From: Mollicutes bacterium
GTDB lineage: Bacteria > Bacillota_I > Bacilli_A > Izemoplasmatales > Izemoplasmataceae
Direction of reading: 5' to 3'
NCBI GenBank assembly: GCA_003552275.1
Contig: PUKL01000021.1
Location: 1 to 45,429, forward strand
DNA length: 45,429 bases
Shown here in pieces: positions 25,977 to 34,092 of this stretch (positions are counted from its first letter, which is position 1; each line of letters opens with the position of its first letter). The position numbers and the translations under genes are program-made. The notes under the pieces are model-generated. The model saw nothing but the letters and a program-made list of their open reading frames with translations. It was not told the DNA's origin and ran no database searches.

Positions 25977-26519
25977 CTATTTCCCGACAGCCCGGATACC
26001 GGCTTCGAGCGCCTTTTTGTTCAAATCGATGAGCTCGCTCTTCCTGCCGGTGAAGATCTTTTCGAAAACGGCGAACATATCGTCTTTGGAAAAGACTCCG
26101 GTGACAGCGATATAGGCTCCCAGCATGACCATGTTCGCCACGCGCAGATTGCCGATCTCGAGCGCTTGCTTGTTGGCGTCGACTTCGTAGACCTCGATGT
26201 CGTCACGATAGACGGCGTCGGAAATCTGGCTCTTGTTGGCGATGAGGATGCCGCCTTTTTTCAGTTTCTTCTGGAACTTGTCGAGTGAGGGCTGGTTCAT
26301 GATGATGAGCGAATCGGGGACACTCACGACGGGGGAGTTGATTCTTTCTTCGCCGATGGTCACAGCGCAGTTCGCCGTGCCGCCCCGGGTCTCGGGACCG
26401 TAGGAAGGAATCCAGGTCGTGTTCAGATCGGCGACTGTCGCCGCATGGGAGAGGATCTGTCCCATGAGCATGACGCCCTGTCCGCCGAAACCGGCGATGA
26501 TGACTTTTTCCTCATTCAT
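25977..26519 (-). CDS. vorC: 2-oxoacid:ferredoxin oxidoreductase, gamma subunit
   Basis: This is the gamma (catalytic gamma/delta fold) subunit of a four-part keto acid:ferredoxin oxidoreductase. The 180 residues show AGFGGQGVMLMGQILSHAA near the start and WIPSYGPETRGGTANC, both hallmarks of the family, then MNQPSLDKF. ATG 26519 lies inside the end of the beta subunit gene (overlap 8 bp); GTG 26528 is an alternative, and neither has a strong ribosome site, so translation is probably coupled. Leucine dehydrogenase and butyrate kinase in the same operon favour branched-chain keto acids (VOR) over 2-oxoglutarate (KOR). Confidence 0.9.
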   Translation of the reverse strand: MNEEKVIIAGFGGQGVMLMGQILSHAATVADLNTTWIPSYGPETRGGTANCAVTIGEERINSPVVSVPDSLIIMNQPSLDKFQKKLKKGGILIANKSQISDAVYRDDIEVYEVDANKQALEIGNLRVANMVMLGAYIAVTGVFSKDDMFAVFEKIFTGRKSELIDLNKKALEAGIRAVGK

Positions 26520-27273
26520 CGTTATCACCGTCCGTCTTGTCCTTGAAGACTTTCAAGGGGTAGTAGGGAATCATGTTCTCCTTGGCCCAGGCAATGGAAT
26601 CCATCGGGTTCATGCCCCAGTTGACGGGACATGTGGAGATGAACTCGATCATGGAAAAGCCTTGTTTGTTCATCTGTACGTCGAAGGCCTTCTCGATCGC
26701 TTTTTTCGCTTTGCGGATGTGTTTGGGGTCATGCACGCTCACGCGTTCGAGATAGGCCGCGCCGGGGATGGTCGCGAGCATCTCGGAGATGCGCAGGGGT
26801 TCGCCCGTGAGCGTCTTGTCGCGACCGAAAGGCGAGGTCGAGGTCTTTTGGCCGAGAAGTGTCGTCGGGGCCATCTGGCCGCCGGTCATCCCATAGATGG
26901 CGTTGTTGACGAAGATGACGGTGATGTTCTCGCCCCGATGGGCCGCATGGACGATCTCGGCGGTGCCGATGGAGGCGAGGTCGCCGTCACCTTGATAGGT
27001 GAAGACGGCGCTGTCGGGACGGACCCGTTTGATGCCCGTGGCGACGGCGGGAGCTCTGCCGTGGGGTGCTTGATGGGCGTCACAGTTGAAATACTCGTAG
27101 CTGAACACGCTGCAGCCGACACTCGCGACGGCGACGGCCTTCTCCAGAAGGCCTTTCTCCACCAGGACTTCGGCGACGAGCTTGTGGATGATGCCGTGGG
27201 TGCAGCCCGGGCAATAGTGGAAGTCTCTCTCCACCAAACCCTTCGTGGGTTCATATACTGTCTTCGCGTTCAC
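26512..27273 (-). CDS. vorA: 2-oxoacid:ferredoxin oxidoreductase, beta (TPP-binding) subunit
   Basis: This subunit binds thiamine diphosphate. The 253 residues contain YCPGCTHGIIHKLVAE, the TPP motif GDGDLASIGTAEIVHAA with NNAIYGMTGGQMAPT, and SVGCSVFSYEYF. The start is GTG 27273, overlapping the alpha subunit stop (GTGA), with AAAAGGAGG at good spacing. Together with alpha, gamma and delta subunits it oxidises a keto acid with CoA to acyl-CoA + CO2 and reduces ferredoxin, which Rnf can then reoxidise. Confidence 0.94.
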   Translation of the reverse strand: MNAKTVYEPTKGLVERDFHYCPGCTHGIIHKLVAEVLVEKGLLEKAVAVASVGCSVFSYEYFNCDAHQAPHGRAPAVATGIKRVRPDSAVFTYQGDGDLASIGTAEIVHAAHRGENITVIFVNNAIYGMTGGQMAPTTLLGQKTSTSPFGRDKTLTGEPLRISEMLATIPGAAYLERVSVHDPKHIRKAKKAIEKAFDVQMNKQGFSMIEFISTCPVNWGMNPMDSIAWAKENMIPYYPLKVFKDKTDGDNDE

Positions 27274-28343
27274 GAGGAACCCTCCTTTTCCAACATCCGC
27301 TTCACGTGGTCGATGATCTCCTCGGGTTCGGGGACGACGCCGCCCGTGCGACCGTAGAAATCGAGTTCGAAACGGCCGTTGTTCGCGGCGCGTACGTCTT
27401 CGTGCATCTGGCCGAGGCTCATCTCGAGTGTGAGCAGGCTCTTCACGCTTGCGGGGAGTTCGTCGAAAGCCTTCTCCGGGAAGGGCCAGATGGTGATCGG
27501 ACGAATCATGCCGACCTTGATACCTTCTTCACGGAGTGTCTTCACCGCACTCCGGGCGATGCGGGCCATGGAACCATAGGCCACAAAGACGATGTCCGCA
27601 TCGGCGGTCTCGATCATCTCGTAGCGTTGTTCCTTCGCCACCATCTCGTCGTATTTCTTTTGCAGTTTGCGGTTGTGTTTTTCGAGTTCGAGCGGGTCGA
27701 GGTGGATCGAGGTGATGACGTTCCTGCCGCCCTTTCGATCGGAGTTGCCGTCCGCGGCCCATGCTTTCTCGGGCGGGACTTCCGTCTTCGGTGCGGCTTC
27801 GAGGTCGACGGGCTCCATCATCTGTCCGAGCAGGCCGTCGACGGCGATCATGACCGGATTGCGGTAATAGTCGGCGAGCGCGAAACTCTCCTTGATGATG
27901 TTCACGGTCTCTTGCAGGTTTTCGGGGGCGAAGGCGAGAAGATGATAGTCGCCGTTGCCGCCGCCCTTGGTGATCTGCCGGTAGTCGGCTTGCGAGGGTT
28001 GGATGCCGCCGAGACCGGGGCCGCCCCGCATGACATTGATGATGACACAGGGCAGTTCGCTGCCGGCGATGTAGCTGATGCCTTCTTGTTTCAAGGCGAT
28101 GCCCGGGCTCGAAGAGCTCGTGAGGACACGGGCACCGGCGCCGGCGGCGCCATAGACCATGTTGATGGCGGCGACTTCGCTCTCGGCTTGTACGAAGACG
28201 CGGCCTCTTTCCTCCATGTGGCGGGAGAGGTATTCGGGAATCTCGTTCTGCGGGGTGATGGGGTAGCCGAAGAAGGCGTCGCAGCCGCCTTCGATGGCGG
28301 CCAGGGCCATGGCTTCGTTCCCCTTCATCAAGACTTTTGCCAT
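27270..28343 (-). CDS. vorB: 2-oxoacid:ferredoxin oxidoreductase, alpha subunit (VorB type)
   Basis: The 357-residue alpha subunit begins MKGNEAMALAAIEGGCDAFFGYPITPQNEIPE, the pyrimidine-binding domain of the family, and continues with QAESEVAAINMVYGAAGAG and TSSSSPGIALKQEGISY. Sequence character and length fit the VorB/KorA group. ATG 28343 has AAAGGAG upstream and follows the ferredoxin subunit by 12 bp. Substrate assignment to branched-chain keto acids rests on the neighbours. Confidence 0.94.
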   Translation of the reverse strand: MAKVLMKGNEAMALAAIEGGCDAFFGYPITPQNEIPEYLSRHMEERGRVFVQAESEVAAINMVYGAAGAGARVLTSSSSPGIALKQEGISYIAGSELPCVIINVMRGGPGLGGIQPSQADYRQITKGGGNGDYHLLAFAPENLQETVNIIKESFALADYYRNPVMIAVDGLLGQMMEPVDLEAAPKTEVPPEKAWAADGNSDRKGGRNVITSIHLDPLELEKHNRKLQKKYDEMVAKEQRYEMIETADADIVFVAYGSMARIARSAVKTLREEGIKVGMIRPITIWPFPEKAFDELPASVKSLLTLEMSLGQMHEDVRAANNGRFELDFYGRTGGVVPEPEEIIDHVKRMLEKEGSS

Positions 28344-28355
28344 GCTTTCACTCCT

Positions 28356-28580
28356 TTAGGATTTCGTGAATCTCTCGACGGTGATGACATTGTCCGGACA
28401 AATCATGGCGCAAAAAGCGCAAGCGATGCATTTGTCGGGGTCGGTCACCATGAGGGGGGTGTAGCCTTTCTTGTTCGTGCGCGAGGTGTCGAGAGCGAGG
28501 ATGTCGACGGGGCAATGATGCACACAGAGATCACAACCCTTGCATTTGTCCTCGTTGATGATGATTCTACCTTTAGCCAT
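28356..28580 (-). CDS. vorD: 2-oxoacid:ferredoxin oxidoreductase, delta (ferredoxin-like) subunit
   Basis: The 74-residue protein has two 4Fe-4S motifs: Cys13/16/19/23 (CKGCDLCVHHCP) and Cys51/54/57/61 (CIACAFCAMICP). It carries electrons from the TPP site to free ferredoxin. ATG 28580 has AGGAGG at ideal distance. Confidence 0.95.
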   Translation of the reverse strand: MAKGRIIINEDKCKGCDLCVHHCPVDILALDTSRTNKKGYTPLMVTDPDKCIACAFCAMICPDNVITVERFTKS

Positions 28581-28589
28581 AAAATCCTC

Positions 28590-29240
28590 CTATAACCATT
28601 TCTTGGCGAGATAACGCCGCAAGGAGCGCGTCTCTCCGGAAAAGGTCCCCGACAAGGGGACGCTTTCCTCGTGGAAGGTGTAACGAATCGGGATGCCCCG
28701 GGCGGTGGCCACTTCGGCAAGGATGCGCTCACCCTTCTCGATGTGTTCCGCACGGGTCTCCTTGATGAGGTTGGAGTTGTTGATGAGACCGGTCACCTTC
28801 ATGTCGGCGGCCGCCTCCAGACTGTCGATGAGACGGACAATCTTTTGGGCGTCGGCGGTCTCGGGTCGGAAGACGTTCACCACGACGAGGAAGTCCACGG
28901 TGTCGTCAAGGGCGAACATGTGACGGTATTGTTGGACGAGCTTCGCGCCCTGGTCCGTGCCGCCGAGGTCGTAGATGGCGCGAATGCTCTTGTCGTGGAA
29001 AGGGGCGGCACCTTTGGCGCTGATCACCGGAAGGTCGCTGTTCGCCGCCTTCTCGATGGAGCTTTCCACGAGCGTGACGCCTTCGGCCGCCAATAGTTCA
29101 TGGACGCTGCGGGAACGGAAATAGGGATTGATGACGTCGAGGTCGACCAGATAGTCGATGCCCTCGTCGATGGCGAGATTCACCGCGATCTCCGATTTCC
29201 CCGATCCGTAGTGTCCGCAGAGGAAGGTGATCCTTCTCAT
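28590..29240 (-). CDS. P-loop ATPase of the VOR operon (MinD/ParA-like, role unknown)
   Basis: The 216 residues start with a Walker A loop CGHYGSGKSE (8-17) and continue VNLAIDEGIDYLVDLDVINPYFRSRS and DLGGTDQGAKLVQQY, in the style of the SIMIBI/MinD-ParA group. Residues such as VVNVFRPETADAQKIVRLIDSL and TGLINNSNLIKET complete a nucleotide-binding fold. There is no membrane or DNA-binding part. It lies between leucine dehydrogenase and the ferredoxin subunit with gaps of 3 and 9 bp, so it is fully inside the operon. An assembly or metal-cofactor role for the Fe-S enzyme is possible by analogy with other members of this NTPase group, but this is unproven. Confidence 0.85.
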   Translation of the reverse strand: MRRITFLCGHYGSGKSEIAVNLAIDEGIDYLVDLDVINPYFRSRSVHELLAAEGVTLVESSIEKAANSDLPVISAKGAAPFHDKSIRAIYDLGGTDQGAKLVQQYRHMFALDDTVDFLVVVNVFRPETADAQKIVRLIDSLEAAADMKVTGLINNSNLIKETRAEHIEKGERILAEVATARGIPIRYTFHEESVPLSGTFSGETRSLRRYLAKKWL

Positions 29241-29243
29241 GGA

Positions 29244-30314
29244 TTACTTCTTGATGTAGTTGGCGTGGATTTTGTCGATCTGGTCGATGCGGCGCTCGGC
29301 GAAGATCTTCGCCGCCTGGGTCGTGGTCACGTTGTCTTCCTTGGCGACCTGATAGATCTCGAGGAGGCGGTCGTAGATGAGTTCGATTTCATTGAAGGCC
29401 TTGGTCTTGTCATATTCTTTGAGTTCGTGGCTGACGTTGATGAGACCGCCGGCATTGATGACGAAGTCGGGGGCATAGAGGATACCCTGTTCTTGGACGG
29501 CCTTGCCGTGTTTGTCTTCGTCTTCCAAGACATTGTTCGCCGTACCGCCGATGATCGGCGCCTTGATCTTCTTCAAGGTCTTGTCGTTGACGACGGCGCC
29601 CAGAGCACAGGGGGCGAACACGTCGACATCGAGTCCGTAGATGTCGTCGGGCTCGACGAATTCCACTTCGGGATACTTCTTCTTGATCTTCTCGATGTGC
29701 TTCTCGTTGATTTCGGTGAAATAGATCTTCTTCGCATTCGCTTCGAGCAGATAGCCGATCAGGAAATCGCCCGTCTGGCCGGCGCCCTGCACGGCATAGG
29801 TGTATTTCGAGATATCGTCGTCCCCGAACTTTTCCTTCAACGAGGCGCGGATACCGTGGAATGCGCCCCAAGCGGTCGCGGGAGAAGGATTGCCGCTTTT
29901 TTCGGGGATGGCCACGACATAGTCGGTCTCGACATTGATGAATTTCATGTCCTTGGCGCTCGTGTTGACGTCGGGAGCGGTGATGTAGCGTCCTCCCAGG
30001 GTCTGCACATAGCGTCCGAAGGCGCGGAAATACGCTTCGCTCTTGACCTTTTCGGGATCGCCGATGAGGACGGACTTGCCGCCGCCGAGGTTCAACCCGG
30101 CCGCCGCGGCCTTGTAGGTCATGCCCCGTGCGAGACGGAGGACATCGAGCGTGGCCTCTTCTTCGGACTCGTAGTTCCAGAGTCTCGTACCGCCGAGGGA
30201 GGGTCCGAGGGTGGTGTTGTGGATACAGGTGATGCCCTTGAGGCCGGTGCTCTCGTCATGGAAGAACACCAATTGTTCATAACCGTACTTCTCCATGTAG
30301 TCGAACTTCTTCAT
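29244..30314 (-). CDS. bcd: Leucine (branched-chain amino acid) dehydrogenase
   Basis: This enzyme deaminates leucine, valine and isoleucine oxidatively to keto acids with NAD+. The 356 residues contain TLGPSLGGTRLWNY, the catalytic loop GLNLGGGKSVLIGDP with the active Lys, the NAD-binding VQGAGQTGDFLIGYL and the C-terminal NAGGLINVSHE. The dinucleotide loop is GAGQTG rather than the more common GxGNVG. ATG 30314 has AAGGAGG upstream. It is first in the operon leading to VOR and butyrate kinase, which makes an oxidative branched-chain pathway likely. Phenylalanine dehydrogenase is a close relative and cannot be fully excluded. Confidence 0.9.
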   Translation of the reverse strand: MKKFDYMEKYGYEQLVFFHDESTGLKGITCIHNTTLGPSLGGTRLWNYESEEEATLDVLRLARGMTYKAAAAGLNLGGGKSVLIGDPEKVKSEAYFRAFGRYVQTLGGRYITAPDVNTSAKDMKFINVETDYVVAIPEKSGNPSPATAWGAFHGIRASLKEKFGDDDISKYTYAVQGAGQTGDFLIGYLLEANAKKIYFTEINEKHIEKIKKKYPEVEFVEPDDIYGLDVDVFAPCALGAVVNDKTLKKIKAPIIGGTANNVLEDEDKHGKAVQEQGILYAPDFVINAGGLINVSHELKEYDKTKAFNEIELIYDRLLEIYQVAKEDNVTTTQAAKIFAERRIDQIDKIHANYIKK

Positions 30315-30363
30315 GAATATAATGCCTCCTTTTCATAATTGGCGAACAAAAATTTAAACGCCA

Positions 30364-30377
30364 TGTAAGCGTTTTTA
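30364..30377 (-). promoter_or_regulatory. cre-like site just downstream of the leucine dehydrogenase promoter
   Basis: The minus strand reads TAAAAACGCTTACA, one mismatch to TGWAANCGNTNWCA (position 2). It covers about +2 to +15 of the transcript, 8 bp after the -10 box. CcpA bound here would block transcription, giving catabolite repression of the branched-chain operon. Confidence 0.65.
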
Positions 30378-30385
30378 CACATGGG

Positions 30386-30414
30386 ATTATATCACGTTTG
30401 TCATACAGATGCAA
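30386..30414 (-). promoter_or_regulatory. Promoter of the leucine dehydrogenase-VOR-buk operon
   Basis: TTGCAT (30409-30414), 17 bp, then TATAAT (30386-30391) with a TGA extension on the minus strand. The predicted start of transcription is near 30379, giving a leader of about 65 nt that contains the cre-like site. Confidence 0.8.
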
Positions 30415-30447
30415 CTTGAAAAGGGAAATGATGGACCGAAAACACCG

Positions 30448-30476
30448 AAAAAAAGCCCCCGGCGGGCGGGGGCTTT
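30448..30476 (-). terminator. Intrinsic terminator after leuS
   Basis: A stem of 9-10 bp, AAAGCCCCC / GGGGGCTTT (30468-30476 with 30452-30460), is followed on the minus strand by seven T residues (30448-30454, partly in the stem). It lies 2 bp after the leuS stop. Confidence 0.88.
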
Positions 30477-30478
30477 GT

Positions 30479-32884
30479 TCATTTGGCGACGACATTCACA
30501 AGACGGCCCGGGACGACGACCACCTTGACGATTTTCTTGCCTTCGGTGAATTTTTTCACCCGTTCGTTCGCGAGGGCCATGCTTTCGAGTTCGGCCTTGT
30601 CCGTGTCTTTCGCCACTTCCATCTTGTCGCGGACCTTGCCGTTCACGCTGAAGACGATCGTCACGCGTTCTTCCTCCAACAGGCTTTCGTCGACATCGGG
30701 CCAGGAGCTCTTCACCAGGGGTTCGCGATGCCCCAGACGCTCGTTCAGCTCTTCGGCGATGTGGGGGGCGAAGGGGTTCAAGAGCTTCAAAAACGTCCGG
30801 AAGGTGTCTTTCGTGATGCCCTCCGCTTTCGCCGCCTCGTTCGCGAACGTCATGAGTTTGGCGATGGCGGTGTTGAATTTCGTCTCTTCGATATCTTCGT
30901 CGACACCCGCGATGGTCTTGTGCAGAAGGGTCTCGACCGCTTTTTCGTCTTTATCGGCCCCGACTTTTTCCCTGAGTCGCCAGACCTTCTCGAGGAAGCG
31001 CCGGCAACCTTTGAGTCCGTTGTCGTTCCAGGGGGTCGATTGTTCGTAGTCGCCGATGAAGAGGATGTAGAGACGGAGCGTGTCGGCCCCGTGGGTCTCG
31101 ATGATCTCGGCGGGATCGACGACATTGCCTTTGGACTTGCTCATCTTGTCGCCGTCGGAGCCGAGGATGAGACCTTGCGCGGTCCTTTTCTTGAAAGGCT
31201 CCTTCGTGGGGACGACACCGATGTCGTAGAGGAACTGGTGCCAAAAGCGGCTGTAGATGACATGGCGGGTGACATGTTCCATGCCGCCGTTGTACCAATC
31301 GACGCCGAGCCAGTATTTGAGTTTGTGATAGTTGGCGAGTTCGGTGTCGTTCTTCGGGTCCACATAGCGGAGGAAATACCAGCTGCTTCCCGCCCATTGC
31401 GGCATCGTGTCGGTCTCCCGGCGGGCCTCGCCGCCGCAAGTCGGACACGTCGTCCGTACGAACGATTCGATGTTCGCGAGCGGGCTTTCGCCTTCACGGT
31501 TCGGCTCGAAACGTTCGAGATCGGGAAGACGGACGGGCAAATCCTCTTCTTTCACGCCCTGCATGCCGCATTGTTCGCAATGGACGATGGGGATGGGCTC
31601 GCCCCAGTAGCGTTGGCGGTTGAAGGCCCAATCCTTCATCTTGTAGCTGACGGCGGCCCCGCCGAGTTCTTCCTCCTCAAGGCGGGCGTTCATCTTCCGG
31701 ATGGCCTCCTTCACGGAAAGACCGTCCAAGAAGTCGCTGTTGACGAGGATGCCTTCCTCGACGTCGGTGTAGGCCTCCTTGTCGACATCGCCGCCGGCGA
31801 TGACCTCTTTGATGGCGAGGCCGTATTTTTTCGCGAAGGCGTGGTCCCTTTCGTCATGACCGGGAACGGCCATGATGGCGCCGGTGCCGTAGTCCATCAT
31901 GACATAGTCGGCCACGAAGATGGGCAATTTCTCTTTGGTGAAAGGATGCAAGGCGTGCACACCTTCGATCTTGATGCCTTCTTTTTCGCGGGTCTCGTCG
32001 GTGCGTTCCATCTCCGATTTCTGTTCCGCTTTCTTCCTGTAGGCGCGAATCTCATCCATGTTGGAGATTCTCTCTGCGAGCTTGTCGATGAAGGGGTGTT
32101 CGGGGGCGACCACCATGAACGTGGCCCCGAACAGGGTGTCCGAACGGGTCGTGAAGACTTTCAGCCTTTCTTCTGTGCCTTCGACGGGAAAGAGGATCTC
32201 TGCGCCTTCGCTCTTGCCGATCCAGTTCTCCTGTTCGGTCTTGATACGGGGCAGGGGTTCGAGGTCGTCGAGCCCTTCGAGGAGCCTCTCGGCATACTTC
32301 GTGATGCGCAGGAACCAGACGTCCTTCTCCTTCTTCTCGACCGTGCTGCCGCAGCGGTCGCATTCGCCGCCTTGGCTCTCTTCGTTCGAGAGCACCACCC
32401 GACAATCGGGACAGAAGTTGACTTTCGTCTTGTCGCGATAGGCGAGGTCGTGTTCGAACATCTTCAAGAAGATCCATTGCGTCCACTTGTAGTAGTCGGG
32501 ATCGGTCGTGTCGACCACACGGCTGAAATCGAAAGAGAACCCCGTGCGTTTGATCTGTTCGGTGAAGGTCTCGATGTTCTCGTCCGTCACCTTGCGGGGA
32601 TGGACCCCTTTTTGCATCGCGTAGTTCTCCGTGGGGAGGCCGAACGCGTCGAAGCCGATCGGGAAGAGGACGTTGTAGCCTTCCATGCGGCGCTTGCGGC
32701 TCACGACCTCGAGGGAGGTGTAAGCCCGGAAATGACCGACATGCATGCCCGTCCCCGAAGGATAGGGGAATTCCACCAAAGCGTAATACTTGGGTTTCTC
32801 CCCGAAATCCTCGGCCTGGAAGAAATCACGCGAATACCAGTAATCCTGCCATTTTTTCTCGATGCTTTGCGAATCGTATTTCAT
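30479..32884 (-). CDS. leuS: Leucyl-tRNA synthetase
   Basis: This class I synthetase charges tRNA-Leu. The 801 residues contain the HIGH-type motif PSGTGMHVGHFRAY, the zinc-ribbon cysteines CPDC and CDRC, the CP1 editing domain with TTRSDTLFGATFMV and GTGAIMAVPGHDERDHAFA, and KMSKSKGN near residue 565. ATG 32884 is chosen because AGGAAG stands about ten bases upstream; ATG 32902 directly follows the T-box terminator T-run and has no ribosome site. Expression is under a leucine-specific T-box leader. Confidence 0.97.
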   Translation of the reverse strand: MKYDSQSIEKKWQDYWYSRDFFQAEDFGEKPKYYALVEFPYPSGTGMHVGHFRAYTSLEVVSRKRRMEGYNVLFPIGFDAFGLPTENYAMQKGVHPRKVTDENIETFTEQIKRTGFSFDFSRVVDTTDPDYYKWTQWIFLKMFEHDLAYRDKTKVNFCPDCRVVLSNEESQGGECDRCGSTVEKKEKDVWFLRITKYAERLLEGLDDLEPLPRIKTEQENWIGKSEGAEILFPVEGTEERLKVFTTRSDTLFGATFMVVAPEHPFIDKLAERISNMDEIRAYRKKAEQKSEMERTDETREKEGIKIEGVHALHPFTKEKLPIFVADYVMMDYGTGAIMAVPGHDERDHAFAKKYGLAIKEVIAGGDVDKEAYTDVEEGILVNSDFLDGLSVKEAIRKMNARLEEEELGGAAVSYKMKDWAFNRQRYWGEPIPIVHCEQCGMQGVKEEDLPVRLPDLERFEPNREGESPLANIESFVRTTCPTCGGEARRETDTMPQWAGSSWYFLRYVDPKNDTELANYHKLKYWLGVDWYNGGMEHVTRHVIYSRFWHQFLYDIGVVPTKEPFKKRTAQGLILGSDGDKMSKSKGNVVDPAEIIETHGADTLRLYILFIGDYEQSTPWNDNGLKGCRRFLEKVWRLREKVGADKDEKAVETLLHKTIAGVDEDIEETKFNTAIAKLMTFANEAAKAEGITKDTFRTFLKLLNPFAPHIAEELNERLGHREPLVKSSWPDVDESLLEEERVTIVFSVNGKVRDKMEVAKDTDKAELESMALANERVKKFTEGKKIVKVVVVPGRLVNVVAK

Positions 32885-32911
32885 AGAGACCACTTCCTTC
32901 ATGGTTGGATG

Positions 32912-33124
32912 AAAAAACGTCCTTGAAAGGGTTCAAGGACGAAGAAACTCCGCGGTACCACCTTGGTTCGGGTGCGCTCTTTCCCTTAACGCGGGGAACG
33001 TCGCGGCTTTTCTTCCGCGCGGTTCTCCGGACGAGTTCACATCGTGCGCTTCCCGGTTTTCACCGACCACCGGGTCTCTGGCAAGCGCGAGAGATGCTAC
33101 TGCTTCCGGGTCATGACCTTTGTG
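32912..33124 (-). promoter_or_regulatory. T-box riboswitch of leuS with CUC specifier
   Basis: The leader has the T-box core AAGGTGGTACCGCGG (about 32949-32963) and a Rho-independent terminator with a 10-bp stem CGTCCTTGAA / TTCAAGGACG (32918-32927 with 32932-32941) followed by TTTTTT. Upstream is a long stem I with AGTA and GGTG loop elements. The specifier bulge GAA-CTC-G places CTC at 33033-33035, a leucine codon, which agrees with the downstream gene. Uncharged tRNA-Leu (anticodon GAG) is expected to favour read-through. Confidence 0.93.
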
Positions 33125-33130
33125 ACATCA

Positions 33131-33159
33131 ATGTTACCACAGAAACATCGCCGTGACAA
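33131..33159 (-). promoter_or_regulatory. Promoter of the leuS T-box transcript
   Basis: TTGTCA (33154-33159), 17 bp, then TAACAT (33131-33136) with a TGG extension on the minus strand. The start would be near 33124. The -35 box begins 2 bp after the stop codon of the preceding DUF1189 gene, and no terminator is seen between them. Confidence 0.65.
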
Positions 33160-33160
33160 G

Positions 33161-33991
33161 TCAATTTCCCCCGCGGGTGAGGCGCTGGATCTCCAACACG
33201 AGACGACTCGTCTGACGAAAGGCGATAAAGAGCAGGACGAAAAGGAGAAACAGGGAAAAATCGAACATGACGTGGAAGATGACCACGACATAGAGGAGTG
33301 TCGAAGCATAGGCCATAATCACGAACATCTGCTTGAAACGCACCTTGGGGTTCAAGATCCACATGAAGAGCGAGTTCAAGAGCACGAAACCGGCATAGAT
33401 GGCGAGGCTGCCCAGCACGCGCAACACGACAAGCGGTGTCCCCCAAAGCAAACGTTGGGCGGCGATCTCGGCGTCGATGACGGAAAAGAGTCGACCGAAG
33501 AAGGCGTCGGCCTCGTCACGGTCTTCGGTGTCGAAGGTGAACGAGAGATTCTCGGCATCGCCGGCGAGTTCGGACAGAGGCATCTCGTGGCTGGCGGAGC
33601 CGAAGATGTTCGTGACGAGCACACGCACCGTGTCTCCATGCACCACGAAATGGAAAGGTTTCGTGACCGCATAGGATTCATCGTCCGTGGTTCTCGCATC
33701 GATCGTCAGGGCGAACGGCCCTTCGGAAAAGACGGTGTGGCTGATCTCTTCGTCGCATGTGAGTGTCGCCGACTCGATGACGCAATCCGCCGGCGGGCTT
33801 TGGTAGTTCTCACGGATCTCTTGGCGATAACGCATAGGCAAGGCGTCGAAATTGGCGACCTGGATGAGGGTCCCCGTCGCCGACAACAAGGCGAAAAACA
33901 CTATGTACAAGACGACCAAAAACACCCGGTCGTTGCGGTAGGCGATGAGTCCTTGCGGGGCGACGATCGCTTGGCGGATCCTTTCCAACAT
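33161..33991 (-). CDS. DUF1189 family membrane protein
   Basis: This is a predicted membrane protein of about 276 residues. An N-terminal helix (about 22-45; VFLVVLYIVFFALLSATG) is followed by a large external loop of about 130 residues and a cluster of four helices at the C-terminus (about 185-265; VLRVLGSLAIYAGFVLL, FVIMAYASTLLYVVVI, LFLLFVLLFIAF). This layout fits DUF1189, a Firmicutes family of unknown function sometimes found near maltodextrin genes. ATG 33991 has GAGGGTG about nine bases upstream. It is transcribed divergently from the radical SAM gene. Confidence 0.75.
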   Translation of the reverse strand: MLERIRQAIVAPQGLIAYRNDRVFLVVLYIVFFALLSATGTLIQVANFDALPMRYRQEIRENYQSPPADCVIESATLTCDEEISHTVFSEGPFALTIDARTTDDESYAVTKPFHFVVHGDTVRVLVTNIFGSASHEMPLSELAGDAENLSFTFDTEDRDEADAFFGRLFSVIDAEIAAQRLLWGTPLVVLRVLGSLAIYAGFVLLNSLFMWILNPKVRFKQMFVIMAYASTLLYVVVIFHVMFDFSLFLLFVLLFIAFRQTSRLVLEIQRLTRGGN

Positions 33992-34029
33992 ATTTGTGCA
34001 CACCCTCTTTCCGTCCGGCTAACACGGAC

Positions 34030-34035
34030 ATTGTA
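34030..34035 (-). promoter_or_regulatory. Extended -10 of the DUF1189 gene
   Basis: TGATACAAT on the minus strand (TACAAT at 34030-34035). No good -35 box is seen. It lies in the 101-bp divergent region. Confidence 0.45.
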
Positions 34036-34067
34036 TCATGAAAAGCACGTTTTTTCTTATCCTATGG

Positions 34068-34073
34068 TAAAAT
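34068..34073 (+). promoter_or_regulatory. Extended -10 of the radical SAM gene
   Basis: TGGTAAAAT on the plus strand (TAAAAT at 34068-34073), about 20 bp before the chosen start. The -35 region is weak. Confidence 0.4.
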
Positions 34074-34092
34074 GACCGCGGGAGGGATCATC

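Noticed and set aside
30398..32926. Open frame of 842 codons on the plus strand
   Set aside because: It is antisense to leuS over nearly its full length and has no recognisable domain.
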